From Euonymus europaeus (taxonomy: Eukaryota > Streptophyta > Magnoliopsida > Celastrales > Celastraceae): a stretch of DNA of 64,000 bases. The stretch spans positions 22,463,555-22,527,554 of the forward strand of contig OY756963.1 in the NCBI GenBank assembly GCA_963580455.1, in the 5' to 3' direction. This document shows positions 17,690 to 29,482 of the stretch, piece by piece (within the stretch, counting starts at the first letter, position 1; every line of letters begins with the position of its first letter). A program made the position numbers and the translations under genes. The notes below the pieces were generated by a model. The model made no database searches. It was not told the DNA's origin and was given only the letters and a program-made list of their open reading frames with translations.

Positions 17690-18570
17690 AAATTAATAAA
17701 TGATCACTAGTGCTATGATATTCTCTCAATTCTTTCCTCTGAAAAGTGAAAACTGAAGAGGTGTCGAACTATGTATAACTGCTTCCTCTTTTATCCTTTT
17801 TTTGGCTTTTTTTGGGGCTTTTTAGAAATACAGGAGAAACTATGGGTTTCTTATTTTATCAACTAGTGCAGACGGTGGAAGGGTTAAGGGTGGGAAGGGC
17901 AGAGTCGGACAAGAATTGGTGGTAAATGGTTGAGACTTTCACGCCAAGCGTCGTCTTCTTCTCTCCTCAGTATCCGTGTTTTCTCATGCAGAGTTACTGA
18001 ATTTCCCTTTCTACCCTCCACCCCCTTGGCGCCGATCACTTCATAAATCGTATTTCGACAGCGGTAGATGCATTTAATACCAACAACGTTCTTCTAGGGG
18101 GTCGTATAGTAATTAGTAAATATATCAGTCCGTATTAATTTATTTTGGAACTTGAGTTTTATAACGCGTATTTATTGAAATACATGAATTAGTGTTCGTT
18201 TCAAGTGTGGTGTGTGATAGGTGGTGTCTCTCGTGCACGCCACCTCTCATTTACTTCGCCGATCACCTCCGCATGGCTTTGATCAAACCTCCGCATGGCT
18301 GATTGAAGTCAAAGACCTTTTTTTATTTGAGAGTTTTATTTGAGTATCTTTCTTAAGAGAGTGATCGATAAATTGAAAATTATTTAGCCGCCGCCACTGT
18401 TGAATATTCTCAAATAAAAGGACGTGGATGTGATATATATAATAATAATAATGTATAATGTATGGCCATCGTAAATTTAGAACTTACTTGACATGCAGAT
18501 AAGAACCCAAAAGTCATCAATGAACGTGTGATATATATGTAGCATCATGCAACTTTTTATTGCCGCTCGT
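17690..18570. other. Spacer upstream of GT47 (promoter on minus strand)
   Basis: Non-coding. A short GATAAAAG (minus strand, near 17790) could be a TATA element for the GT47 gene. Near 18260-18305 CCTCCGCATGGCT is repeated twice. No gene is seen. Confidence 0.35.
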
Positions 18571-18669
18571 GTCAGGGTTTAGCTGCATGTTTATCCATTT
18601 TTGGTGAATTGTTTTTCTATTTTTATTAAAAATTATTTTAAAAAAATTGTATTCTAAGATTACACTACG
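18571..18669. repeat. 98-bp direct repeat, left copy, flanking the galactosidase fragment
   Basis: Starts GTCAGGGTTTAGCTGCATG and ends TTCTAAGATTACACTACG. The same sequence, with very few differences, recurs at 19415-19512, exactly where the beta-galactosidase-derived fragment stops. Confidence 0.9.
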
Positions 18670-18678
18670 GATGACCCG

Positions 18679-19415
18679 AGCCGTTGAAAGTTAATTTGAT
18701 TTATTTCTTGACTTGTTTTCTTCTTAACTTTATTTTATCATAAATATGATTATATATATAATTAATGATTTTGTGAAAATAAAATAAAATCTGCAGGTTT
18801 AAGAGTTGGGCATGAAAGACCCACACATGACAGCAGAAGATGTTGCCTTTGCGGTTGCTAGATTCTACCAACTTGGTGGTAGGCCTTCAGAACTATTACA
18901 TGGTTAGTGTATTAAGTAAATTATAATCAAAGTATTAATTAATTAATTAGAATTCTAAACAGTAATATTATTTCTTGTTGTTTTTAGTACCATGGTGGAA
19001 CTAATTTTGGAAGAGTTGCTGGTGGTCCATACATTTCCACAACATATGACTATGATGCCCGCCCCCTTGATGAATATGGTAATAATATCATTTTGAAAAT
19101 TTAAATTTGCATCATATTTGAAAATTTATATTGTTAATTTTTATGTATTAGGTCATTTGAATAAACCTAAGTGGGGACATCTTAAGAAGCTTCATGAAGC
19201 CCTTTATTCTATGGAGAAGACCATGACTTATGGTGGAAGGAAAGATACTGATTATGGAAATCAGTTGTCTGTAAGTTTTAACAAAGAACTTATAAATGAT
19301 TATATATATATATATATACATATAAGATATGTGACTGACTATATATATACATGGTTTCACTTGCAGTCAAGTGTTTACAGTCATGAAGGAAAATCAAGTT
19401 GTTTCTTTTCAAATG
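18679..19415 (+). pseudogene. Partial, broken copy of the adjacent beta-galactosidase gene
   Basis: This segment matches 22087-22912 of the intact gene: the end of intron 6, then exons 8, 9, 10, the start of exon 11, and the introns between them. Exon 7, which carries the nucleophile motif MWTENW, is missing because the match jumps from intron 6 directly into intron 7. Exon 8 has lost one G (GTTGGGCATG for GTTGGGGCATG), has a changed stretch at GGTAGGCCTTC, and exon 9 has an extra CC-rich insertion, so the frame is broken. Introns are retained, so this is a DNA-level duplication, not a retrocopy. High similarity in intron sequence suggests it is young. Confidence 0.92.
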
Positions 19416-19512
19416 TCAGGGTTAGCTGCATGTTTATCCATTTTTGGTGAATTGTTTTTCTATTTTATTAAAAAATTATTTTAAAAAAATTGTATTCTAA
19501 CATTACACTACG
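19415..19512. repeat. 98-bp direct repeat, right copy
   Basis: Begins directly at the break of the galactosidase fragment (after TTTTCAAATG) with GTCAGGGTTAGCTGCATG and ends CATTACACTACG. It is the partner of 18571-18669. Confidence 0.9.
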
Positions 19513-20708
19513 TACCCACGTATCATCATTTCTATATTTTATATTTTACAAGAGAATAGAGGGGAGAGAGAATATAAGTTAAAAGAGAGAGGAGAATAGA
19601 GAAAATAAAATATTAAATTTGATGAATTTTGGAATGTTGGACATACCCGAAATTTATATTTTAGCCATTTCTTTACATTCAATTTACTCTACGCCTCTAC
19701 CGATTGAGGAATATAGCCAAATAAGAAATTGAATGATTTCGTTTTTTTATCAGAGGTTGAATCGATCATGAGAGGAAGAATTAGGCCAAAACTTAACTTA
19801 GGAGTATGCAATCCCAAAAACCTAATTAAAATGAATATTTTTAGAGTACTCGTTTGAAGCAGCCTAAATGGAAAATGATCACTCAAAATAGGTCGTCACC
19901 CATTTTAGGGTATTCGATCATTTTAGATGCTCTTACGACATATACCAGTTGTCATGCGACATTCTATATCATATTTGAAATGTTATTAGTTGGGATTGTT
20001 TATGAGAAGGATGAAATGTTTGTCCCTTATTAGATTATTAATTAATGTAAAGCGATGGATGTCAAATGAACCCTATAATAAATTTATAATAAATGAGTAA
20101 AATAAAAGACACATAGATTTAGAATTATGAAATATGATTGTCATATTTTGGATGGATGGAGGATTGCTCAAAGTAATTACCCAATTGTACTATTTTTATT
20201 GAGCCCATGAGATGGATTTTGAATTCGAACAAGAAATGTTGACAGCCCAAGTCTCTTTTCTTCGAATGATTAGGCCCAGTTTCATAATTTGGTCCATTCG
20301 ACCTATCTTTACTCTTTTTATTCTTCATTTTTAACCCTGTATATATGTGCATCTCTTTGTGATGATTAAACATATAGTCCAAGTCAAATAATTAACTAAT
20401 ACTAGGAAGCAGAATTCCATTGCTCCTCTAATTCTCTCTCTATGAGAATGTTGAACACTTGGAATAAAGCTCTACTTGATTATCCGATCACAGAGAACAT
20501 TTATCATCGATAATCATCACCATAATAGATTTATCAAATGATCTTCTAAGTACATTTTTTTCCACTATTTTATCTGATTTTGACAAAACCTAATGCTGAG
20601 AATCCACATATATAAAGTTTTATCAAAATATATTTAGATATAATGTCTGTGAATATTGACACATATCTCTCTAAAACGTTGAGAATTATCATTTCCCCAT
20701 TTCCTTCA
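19513..20708. other. Upstream intergenic region of the beta-galactosidase gene
   Basis: AT-rich and non-coding. The purine-rich stretch near 19550-19610 (AGAGAGGAGAATAGAG) and the pyrimidine tracts close to the gene are the only notable composition features. Small reading frames (19689-19886, 20125-20382, minus) show no recognisable domain. Confidence 0.4.
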
Positions 20709-20718
20709 CTATAAATAC
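20709..20718 (+). promoter_or_regulatory. TATA box of the beta-galactosidase gene
   Basis: CTATAAATAC lies about 110 bases upstream of the ATG at 20822, which leaves a leader of roughly 70-80 bases rich in CT repeats. Position and sequence fit a plant core promoter. Confidence 0.65.
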
Positions 20719-20821
20719 CCAGCAATACTTGGCTTCACAAATCACACACGCAGTCAATAGTTCAATTCTCTCCATTTCTCCATCTTCCCATATATCTCTC
20801 TCCATCTGCAAGTGAAAATTA

Positions 20822-23800
20822 ATGGCGAGAGCTGGAGTTACTCTCTGCAGTCTCTTTGTGTGGGCTTTCTATGTTGCTGCTTCGTATGCCACTCATGTAT
20901 CGTACGATGATCGAGCATTAACAATCAATGGAGAAAGGAGGCTTATCGTGTCCGGCTCTATTCACTATCCTCGCAGTACTGCTGAAGTAATTGACTCCAC
21001 TTAATGCATTCTTTCTTTTCACTGTTGTTTATTTTGTTTGTTTATTACACATTGATAACTAAATTATTATTATGGTTGGTTAATTTTGAAATGATAAACA
21101 GATGTGGCCAGACTTGATTAAGAAAGCCAAAGAGGGCGGTCTCAACACAATTGAGACTTACGTGTTTTGGAATGCACACGAGCCTCTACGTCGTCAGGTT
21201 AATTATTTATTCTATATTATTTTTTATAATAAAAAACGACACCATAATAATAGTAGTTAAAAATGTGATGCTGATTTTTTATTTTTATTTGTGTGTGTAG
21301 TATGATTTTTCAGGAAATCTGGATTTGGTTAGATTCATTAAGACCGTTCACGAGGCTGGCTTGTATGCTATCATTCGAATTGGACCATATGTTTGTGCGG
21401 AATGGAATTTCGGGTAATTCCAAATATAGTTTTTTAATTTCCATTTTATGAATAATGAATTTGTATGGAAATTACTATTAATGTGAAAATTTTATTTTGT
21501 TTTACAGAGGATTGCCTGTTTGGTTAACTAACGTTCCACACATGCATTTAAGGACAAACAATGATGCATTTAAGGTCTAATTATTTAATTTTTATTGAGA
21601 TTTAATTTACACGTATATTATCGCTTTTCTAACTCTTTTCTTTTTGGATTTTTATTTTGATTAAAAAAATTAGAATGAAATGCAAAATTTCACTACACTG
21701 ATCGTGGACATGTTGAAACACGAGAAGCTCTTTGCCTCACAAGGAGGACCTATTATCGTAGCTCAGGTTTTTCGGACTTTTTAATTTCCATGTAACGATA
21801 TTATTAATTATTAATTATTTTCTAGCTCTAACAGTATTTTTTTCCCCTGTAATTTTGAATATAAAAGATTGAAAATGAATATGGAGATGTAGAAGGTCCT
21901 TTTGGTGATGATGGGAAGAAATATGTAGAATGGTGTGCTAATTTGGCTCAAAGCTACAATGTGGATGTGCCGTGGATTATGTGCCAACAAAATAATGCTC
22001 CCGAGCCAATGGTATTGTCATGCTTAATTATATAATATAACTACACTTCATTTTTGAGAACGATACACACAAGCTTGATATTCCGGACCGTTGAAAACTA
22101 ATTTGATTTATTTCTTAACTTGGCAGATTAACACTTGTAATGGTTATTATTGTGATCAATTTCAACCCAAAAGAAAAGTTCCCAAGATGTGGACAGAGAA
22201 CTGGACTGGCTGGTTTGTTTACTATTTATTTTATTTTATCATAAATATGATTATATGTATATATAATTCATGATTTTGTGAAAAATAAAATAAAATCTAT
22301 AGGTTTAAGAGTTGGGGCATGAAAGACCCACACAGGACAGCAGAAGATGTTGCCTTTGCTGTTGCTAGATTCTACCAACTTGGTGGTACCCTTCAGAACT
22401 ACTACATGGTTAGTGTATTAAGTAAATTATAATCAAAGTAGTAATTAATTAATTAGAATTCTAAACAGTAATATTATTTCTTGTTGTTTTTAGTACCATG
22501 GTGGGACTAATTTTGGAAGAGTTGCTGGTGGTCCATACATTTCCACAACATATGACTATGATGCCCCCCTTGATGAATATGGTAATAATATCATTTGAAA
22601 TTTTAAATTTGCATCATATTTGAAAATTTATATTGTTAATTTTGATGTATTAGGTAATTTGAATCAACCTAAGTGGGGGCATCTTAAGAAGCTTCATGAA
22701 GCCCTTTATTCTATGGAGAAGACCATGACTTATGGTGAAAGGAAAGATACTGATTATGGAAATCAGTTGTCTGTAAGTTTTAACAAAGAACTTATAAATG
22801 ATTATATATATACATACATATAAGATATGTGACTGACTATATATATACATGGTTTCACTTGCAGTCAAGTGTTTACAGTTATGAAGGAAAATCAAGTTGT
22901 TTCTTTTCAAATGTTGCTACTCAAGAACAAAAACTCACCTTTGATGGCACAGAATACACTGTTCCTGGTTGGTCTGTTAGCATTCTCCCTGATTGCTTCA
23001 CAGAAGTTTATAATACTGCCAAGGTTAACACCCAAACATCAGTAATGGTGAAGAAAGCCAATGAAGCTGATGATGCAGAGGAGCCCTATTCACTGAAATG
23101 GACATGGAGACCTGAGAACTTTATGAATCTTGACAGTGTTCTTGCTCATGGAAATGCATTGACTACAACAGAACTGTTGGACCAAAAATTCTTCAATGAT
23201 ACTTCTGACTACTTGTGGTACTTGACTAGGTAATACACACATTTCCTTCAATTCGTACTCACTTTATCAATATCTTTGCTTTAGTGTTCTTGTCTTACTG
23301 ATTTAGTACTCTATTGGTTTATTTACTCAGTGTTGAAATGCAAGAAAGTGATCCTCTTTGGGGTCTTGACACAATGCTTCATGTACACACTGATGGCCAT
23401 ATAGTTCATGCTTTTCTCAATGGAGATCACATTGGTAAGTAAATGCAGTTTTGTCGTTTTTCTGAACCGAAGTTCTCTGTCATGGGTTAACTTACAGGAT
23501 CTGAATACAATTTCAGGATCAAAATATAGTCGAGATGGTAGAAATGATTTCCAGCTTGATACAAAGGCAAACTTGAAGCTTGGAACCAATGAAATAGTTT
23601 TGCTTAGTGTCACTGCTGGATTGCCTGTAAGTACAGTTACATGCTCTTTTGAGTATGATATCGATCTTCTATTTAAAGAGATATATTTACGTGTTTTTTA
23701 CATGGTTTTGTAGAACTATGGTGCCAAATTCGAAGAGATAAGGACCGGAATTCATGGACCAGTTAGATTGTTTGCTAATAAGAATGATGAGGATATAAGA

Positions 23801-24617
23801 AAGGTGTTAGATAACAGTAAATGGGTTTATCACGTTGGCTTACATGGTGAAGAGAAGGGATTATATCTACCTGATACTGTGCAGAAACACCATTGGGAAA
23901 CTGAAAATTTGCCATCAAACATGATGTTTGTTTGGTACAAGGTACTGTATTTGCTGTCTTATAATGTTTCAAAAGCACTTGCTGATATGAAAATCTGATT
24001 TTGTTTGGTTTCAGACAACCTTCAAGGCTCCATTGGGCACTGATCCAGTTGTGGTGAACTTGCTGGGTTTGGGCAAAGGACATGCTTGGGTGAATGGCAA
24101 AAGTATTGGGAGATACTGGCCAAGCTACCTTGCTAATGAAAAGGGATGTGATGACGCTCACAAGTGCGATTATCGTGGAGCTTACTGGTCTGCAAAGTGT
24201 GTTACCAACTGCGGCAAGTCTTCTCAGCAATGGTACCATATTCCAAGAGAGTTTTTGAATGAATACGAGAACGAATTGGTTCTGTTCGAAGAAATCGGAG
24301 GAACTCCTCTCCTTGTGAACTTTAATACTGTTACTGTGGGAAGCATCTGTGCAAATGCTAATGAAGGTGTCAATTTGGAACTATCTTGCCAAGGTGATAG
24401 AGTCATATCAGACATCAAGTTTGCAAGCTTTGGTGAACCAGCAGGAACTTGTGGTGAGTTTGTCAAAGGCACTTGCGAGTCTCCTAACACTTTGTCTGTT
24501 CTCAAAAATTTATGTCTTGGTAAGGGTAGCTGTGCTGTTAATGTCACTGAAAACACTTTTGGCCCAACTGGTTGCAAATGTGGTCAATATAGGCTCGCTG
24601 TCGAAGCAGTTTGTTAG
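20822..24617 (+). CDS. BGAL: GH35 beta-galactosidase with C-terminal SUEL lectin domain (BGAL7/15-like)
   Basis: A secreted enzyme removing terminal beta-galactose from cell-wall polysaccharides. Fifteen exons join in phase: 20822-20986, 21102-21197, 21301-21413, 21508-21574, 21674-21766, 21868-22011, 22127-22212, 22303-22408, 22494-22581, 22654-22772, 22865-23229, 23331-23434, 23517-23626, 23714-23941, 24015-24617; 828 residues. An N-terminal signal peptide (about 1-23) precedes HVSYDDRAL. The GH35 signature [14 protein letters not shown] holds the acid/base Glu (about 182), and MWTENWTGW holds the nucleophile (about 250). YHGGTNFGR and [13 protein letters not shown] follow. The last ~85 residues are a Cys-rich SUEL galactose-binding lectin domain (CGEFVKGTC to [10 protein letters not shown]). 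No disabling change is visible. A partial duplicate lies 1.4 kb upstream. Confidence 0.96.
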
Positions 24618-24739
24618 AGATAGTTTCTCTGATATTAGCTTAGGGTAGATGTGCTAGCTCTCTATTAGTTTAGGAATTAGTTTTTGTCTTCAGAGTTTAG
24701 GACCTGTTTTCAGTACAAAAATATATCCAGTGAAAGTTA

Positions 24740-24752
24740 ATTATTCAATAAA
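24740..24752 (+). terminator. Polyadenylation signal of the beta-galactosidase gene
   Basis: TTCAATAAAAGC, about 130 bases after the stop codon, contains a canonical AATAAA. Confidence 0.6.
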
Positions 24753-24856
24753 AGCACAATTTTTTTTGCTTGCTGCCCAACACTTTTGCCATCGCTACTG
24801 CATCTGTATGCCTCATCATCAGTGGTCAATATACTACCTATAGCCCCACCATTGTC

Positions 24857-25140
24857 ATCTCTCTCTCTCTCTCTCTCATTCACTGACTTAGGATATAAGC
24901 TGTTTTTATTCTGTTCTTCCCCCTTCCTTTGGGTCTAAGTTTGGCTGACTTGTTCCAGAATACATATTTACCGACAGGTGAATTAAACCTATGGTTTGGT
25001 GAAATCTTTCTTATTATGAGGAAAAAAAGGCCGAAACATTAGAGATTTCTTCACTGCCTAAGATTATAGGGCTATTTCTAATCTCTTCTTCCCCCTTCCT
25101 TTGGGTCCAAGTTTGGCTGCCTTGTCCCAGAATACATTCA
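24857..25140. repeat. CT microsatellite and a 54-bp direct repeat
   Basis: A (TC)n run is at about 24857-24879. The stretch CTTCCCCCTTCCTTTGGGT through CCAGAATACAT occurs at about 24914-24966 and again at 25086-25137, with a few differences. Non-coding spacer between convergent gene ends. Confidence 0.8.
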
Positions 25141-25471
25141 TCTGGTATTTTGCTTTAGCAAGAAAACAAGAATATTGACTTTATTAAACATTAACCAGTA
25201 TAACATTGGATTCAAAATGAAGAAACGATAAAGATTATCAGAAAAATTGATGATGGGAGGGGGGTTGAATGTGAAAATTTTGCTTCAGATGTGTCGACTG
25301 ATGCTCAAGTACAATGAATTTTATAATAATTAATAGCAAAGGTTCTGACATTAAATCAACTATATGTATAAGTATTTTTGAAATGTCATACATTCAAAAT
25401 TCTCACTACCATTGTGCTACAGAAGAGAAAAAAACTGGTTGAGGTAAATGGAAGTTGCAAAGTAACCTATA

Positions 25472-28192
25472 TTAACACCAGTAATCTTTACATGAGCACT
25501 GACCATTTGAAAAACAATGAAACCCTGAAGTATCCCTTAACACTATCTCTCTTTTGGTGACTAGAGAAACATGTTTCAAAAATGTATGGCAGTCGCCGCA
25601 TAGAAGAATGTTCTTAAAGATCCGGATAGGTCTTGTCCTGGTCATCAAAAGGCCATAGGTTGTGGCCAGTTTTGCACTATGATAAAACAGAAAATCTTTC
25701 TTCTGGTATTCCTCCACTTCATGCAGAACAAAACTCGAATCGGGCTCATATCCAGATTTCATACATTCTAAAATCAGAATTTCTAATCCCCTATAGATGT
25801 CTTTCATTTGGGGATGGGATTTATCTCTTGCGTAGAATGAATGCACCTTGTTCTCTTGAATAATCCAACTACGACTTGGTTGTTTCCTTAGCCCCTTTTC
25901 CCTCATATCCTCCCTCACCCTTTCAGAACAATGCCACCTTCCAGATGCAGAATACAGATTTGATACCAGTATATATGTAGATGGATCATGTGGCTCCATG
26001 GCCAGTATACGCTTTACAACCCGTTTTCCCATTGTTGCATTCAACTGGAGTCTACAACTATCAAGCAAAGCTCGCCAAACAGAAGAATCTGGCTCATAAG
26101 GCATTTTACGAATCATTTCCTCTGCTTCTTCAAGAAGACCCCAGTGTCCCAGAACTCTAACCAAGGCAGAATAATGCTCTGACATGGGCTCAAAGCCATA
26201 CATGGTTTTCATTGAACCAACTAAGGTACGACATCTATCAACCAAATTTGAGCTAGTGTGTCGATAAGCTGAAATTATGAGAACCAAAGTGACTGCATTG
26301 GGCTCAATGGATGCTTTCTCCATCTTTGACCAGATAGTCAATGCTTCATCGCCCTGCCTTTGAAGAAGATGGCCAGCTATCAAGCCATTCCATGATACTA
26401 TGTCATGGACAGGCATAGTATCGAAAACCTTAACTGCCTCATCAATGCCACAGCATTTAGAATACATGCTAACAATTGAATTTGCCACCCCAATATCAGA
26501 CACAAAACCACTTTTAAAAGCCTGACAATGGACTTGCTCCCCAATCTCACGAAACCCTAAAGTTCCACAGACGCCAAGTACCGAAGTCAATGAAACCTCA
26601 TCCACATCCATCTTTCCTTTTGATTGACTCCGAATGAAAAGAGATATGGCTTGATCAGCCAGCCCATTTCGAGCATAGCCGCACAACATAGATGTCTCAA
26701 TTACTGGGCTGCTCTCGTCATCTGGCCAGCGGAAAAACATTTTCTCAGCATCTTGCATCCTCCCACATCGCGTGCACATATCAAGCAATGCTGCTTCAAT
26801 ACAGGCATTTGCCTCAGAACAAAACTTGATCGTGAAACCATGAATTTGTTCACTAAGTTTCTTATTCATCAGCAACCCACATGCATTAACAATGCTAGTC
26901 AAAGTAGAATCTGTTAATTCCACCCTTTTCTCCACCATTTTGATAAATAACCTCAATGCAGTCAATCCTTCTCCATTATGAAATAATCCTGCCAAAAGAG
27001 CATTGAAAGAAATAGAATTCCTCTCTGGCATTCTTTGAAGTGTTTCCAGAGCCAACTTGACCAACCCAAATTCCATGTAAGAAGTAATCATTGATGTCCA
27101 AGTTATTATATCTCTCACAGGCATCCTTTCAAAAAGAGTCGTTACATCGTTTACACTGCCACACTTAGTGTAGAACCCAATAAGTGCATTATTCACACTC
27201 AGATTTTCGTCTAACCCAATTCTTGTGGCATGGGCATGAATCTCTCTGCCCTCCATTAAAGAATTGCTGCCAGTACAAGCTGTCAACATAGTAGAAACCA
27301 TAAAATGATCGACCCTGAAACCATTCATCCTTTGCATATCACGAAACAATTTGAAGGTTTTGTCGTACAACAGCTCTTTTACCACACTAGAAATCACAGT
27401 ATTCCATGATGCTATATCTCTTTGACGCATTTCGGCAAACAATTTAAGCAAATAATCCAAACAGCCACACTTTCCATACATACCCATAAGTGCATTAGCA
27501 ACGAAAACAGCATCCAAATATCCAGTTTTTATCACTAAACCATGAAGTTGCAAGCCCAAATCAAAGTCTAAAACCCTAATACAAGCTGTTAAAATAGCAA
27601 CAAATCCATACTCATCAGGTTCAATACCTGCACTTCTCATTCTAAAGAAAAGTTCAATTGCTTCGGCTTCACAATTTGACTTCGCAAAGCCCGACATCAT
27701 CGCTGCATAAGACACTCCATTGGGGCAAGTAAGGCCCTTGAAGACCCTATAAGCATCAGAAGCAAAACCAAGCTTGCAGTAAGCTCCAATAAGAGCATTC
27801 CGCAGATGGATATCTTCCTCAATTTTGAGAACAGAAGCATGTACCGCTCTACAGAGCTCAATGTCATTGTATTTAATTGATTGGCGAAGTGAATAGAAAA
27901 GCCCATCTATAAGAGAATCAATCTCCTCCAGTGAAGAAGAGTCACAGAGAGGGTCTAAAGAGAGAATGGTTTCGGGTAAGGAGAGACAGGGGATTTGAGA
28001 GGCTAAACCAGTGGAGCGGAGGATTTGGTGATGACGCGTTCTCGATGTAGGAAAAGAGGAAGGTTTAGAGGGAGATTCCGATAGTTGTGGTGCAGAGGAG
28101 TAGTGAAGACAGGGTATTCTAGGAAAGGAAGGAGACAGAGAGCTTAAGCCGGAGGAAGCTATGGCGGTTTGGATAATAGTAGCCATACACAT
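25472..28192 (-). CDS. EMB175: PLS/DYW-class pentatricopeptide repeat protein, EMB175 (At5g03800)-like
   Basis: An intronless organelle RNA-binding protein of 906 residues. It starts at 28192 or the ATG two codons later (28186). The first ~55 residues are Ser/Pro-rich and lack acidic residues, like a chloroplast transit peptide. A long array of 31-36-residue PPR motifs follows (for example NALMGMYGKCGCLD, DIASWNTVISSVVK, DIVSWNGLIAGHLLQ, NSIVSMYSKC), then E/E+ regions (SSVWRALLDSCR, RSWIIQENKVHSFYARDKSHPQ) and a DYW domain ending CSCKDYWC. The deaminase HxE motif reads HSA (residues 838-840, codon 25675-25673), although CGDC (865-868) is present. In Arabidopsis this gene is needed for embryo development. 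Its neighbours, GT47 and GDSL on the same strand, match the Arabidopsis order. Confidence 0.9.
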   Translation of the reverse strand: MCMATIIQTAIASSGLSSLSPSFPRIPCLHYSSAPQLSESPSKPSSFPTSRTRHHQILRSTGLASQIPCLSLPETILSLDPLCDSSSLEEIDSLIDGLFYSLRQSIKYNDIELCRAVHASVLKIEEDIHLRNALIGAYCKLGFASDAYRVFKGLTCPNGVSYAAMMSGFAKSNCEAEAIELFFRMRSAGIEPDEYGFVAILTACIRVLDFDLGLQLHGLVIKTGYLDAVFVANALMGMYGKCGCLDYLLKLFAEMRQRDIASWNTVISSVVKELLYDKTFKLFRDMQRMNGFRVDHFMVSTMLTACTGSNSLMEGREIHAHATRIGLDENLSVNNALIGFYTKCGSVNDVTTLFERMPVRDIITWTSMITSYMEFGLVKLALETLQRMPERNSISFNALLAGLFHNGEGLTALRLFIKMVEKRVELTDSTLTSIVNACGLLMNKKLSEQIHGFTIKFCSEANACIEAALLDMCTRCGRMQDAEKMFFRWPDDESSPVIETSMLCGYARNGLADQAISLFIRSQSKGKMDVDEVSLTSVLGVCGTLGFREIGEQVHCQAFKSGFVSDIGVANSIVSMYSKCCGIDEAVKVFDTMPVHDIVSWNGLIAGHLLQRQGDEALTIWSKMEKASIEPNAVTLVLIISAYRHTSSNLVDRCRTLVGSMKTMYGFEPMSEHYSALVRVLGHWGLLEEAEEMIRKMPYEPDSSVWRALLDSCRLQLNATMGKRVVKRILAMEPHDPSTYILVSNLYSASGRWHCSERVREDMREKGLRKQPSRSWIIQENKVHSFYARDKSHPQMKDIYRGLEILILECMKSGYEPDSSFVLHEVEEYQKKDFLFYHSAKLATTYGLLMTRTRPIRIFKNILLCGDCHTFLKHVSLVTKREIVLRDTSGFHCFSNGQCSCKDYWC

Positions 28193-29482
28193 CTTCTCAA
28201 GCGCCTACTAATCTTTTCTCTCTCTTTCGCGGATGCTCTTCACCATCCACGCGCATAAGAGAAAACAACGAGAGCGCGTGGAGGCGGTGTAGGAAAAAAA
28301 AATATGATGCCGTTTACATATATCACTCACTCACGCTAGTCTGAGCTTTCCCTGGACAATACGGGAACCTGAGCTTCGATGGACAGACCTTGTAAACATC
28401 AGGGCCTTGTTTGGTAGAGAGTATAAGCTAGCTTATACTCTGTCAGACATACTCTCAGACACTCTCAACTTTTACGTTTTACGATAGCTTATACTCTATC
28501 ACACATACTCTCTACCAAACATGCGCCAGGTTCTTTGCTCTCTTCGATCTCTGTAGAAACTGCAATTCCATCAAAAATCCTTTTGCTTCCGTCCATTTTT
28601 CTCTAGAAATTTTTCTCTCAATCATTATGCACTTTCGCTTTCCTTGAATTATCTTGATCGGCGCTCTTGTGTTTATAATTACAATGCTTGTCTGCTATAG
28701 AATCATGAATTTGGATCCGGTGTTATCCACAAATCGGTTCTAATTAGGCTCGGCTCAAGTGAATTGCATTGTTATCCTCATACTTTAGCTTCAAATCGAA
28801 GAAAACGTGAGAAAATATGGGCTTTCTTTCATTTTCTGACTTGTGCATTTCCAATTATATGAAGGGTTTCCTGTCTTCAAAATAATTTAAACAATGTAAA
28901 TTGTATTTTCCAAGAACATGGAAAAACGATTCTTGTTTAGATGAGAAATCAAAAGGCAAAAAGGTTAGAAACTGTCAACCTTTTTGTTTCTTGGGAAACT
29001 TTGACTCCATAAAATGTATTGCTTTTATAAATTTATGTGAGTTCTTGGTATGATAATGTGTTAAGTTTTGTGTACTCTAAATATAATAGACTGTGATTGT
29101 ACTTTTTTTTTTAATCATGATGGAGTTGTTAGGTCATGAAAAGGCTAATGTAGATAAACATTTTAGGGCTAACTGAAAGATCTAATAAATCCTTTGGGAT
29201 GCTTATATTTTTCAATGGTCATTTTGTTACGATTATTATCAGATTTTTACATAAGCATCCTCAAACCATTATTTTCTTATTAAGCAAAGTTGCTGCATGC
29301 TTTGTACATAATCGAGAAGCATCAAGTAATTCATACTACTTATGTAGCTATTGGATTTTACATTCAACACACCATAATGTTACCCGGAAACTACTATGTA
29401 TTTCTGGTAGCATTACATAAGATATATATGAAAATTAAAAGTTGTGGAGTGCTAGTTAACCTTTTGTTTCGGTTGTATAACT
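28193..29482. other. Spacer between PPR promoter and GDSL 3' end
   Basis: Contains the PPR 5' flank and a short foldback MITE (28408-28521). No further gene is seen; small plus-strand frames at 29199-29493 have no recognisable content. Confidence 0.45.
28408..28521. mobile_element. Small foldback MITE with TGTTTGGTAGAGAGTA termini
   Basis: TGTTTGGTAGAGAGTA at 28408-28423 is an inverted repeat of TACTCTCTACCAAACA at 28506-28521. The interior repeats TTATACTCT and CAGACATACTCTC. The length (114 bp) and near-palindromic nature fit a MITE; superfamily is unproven (hAT-like is possible). Related copies are seen near 48.1 and 48.9 kb. Confidence 0.7.
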
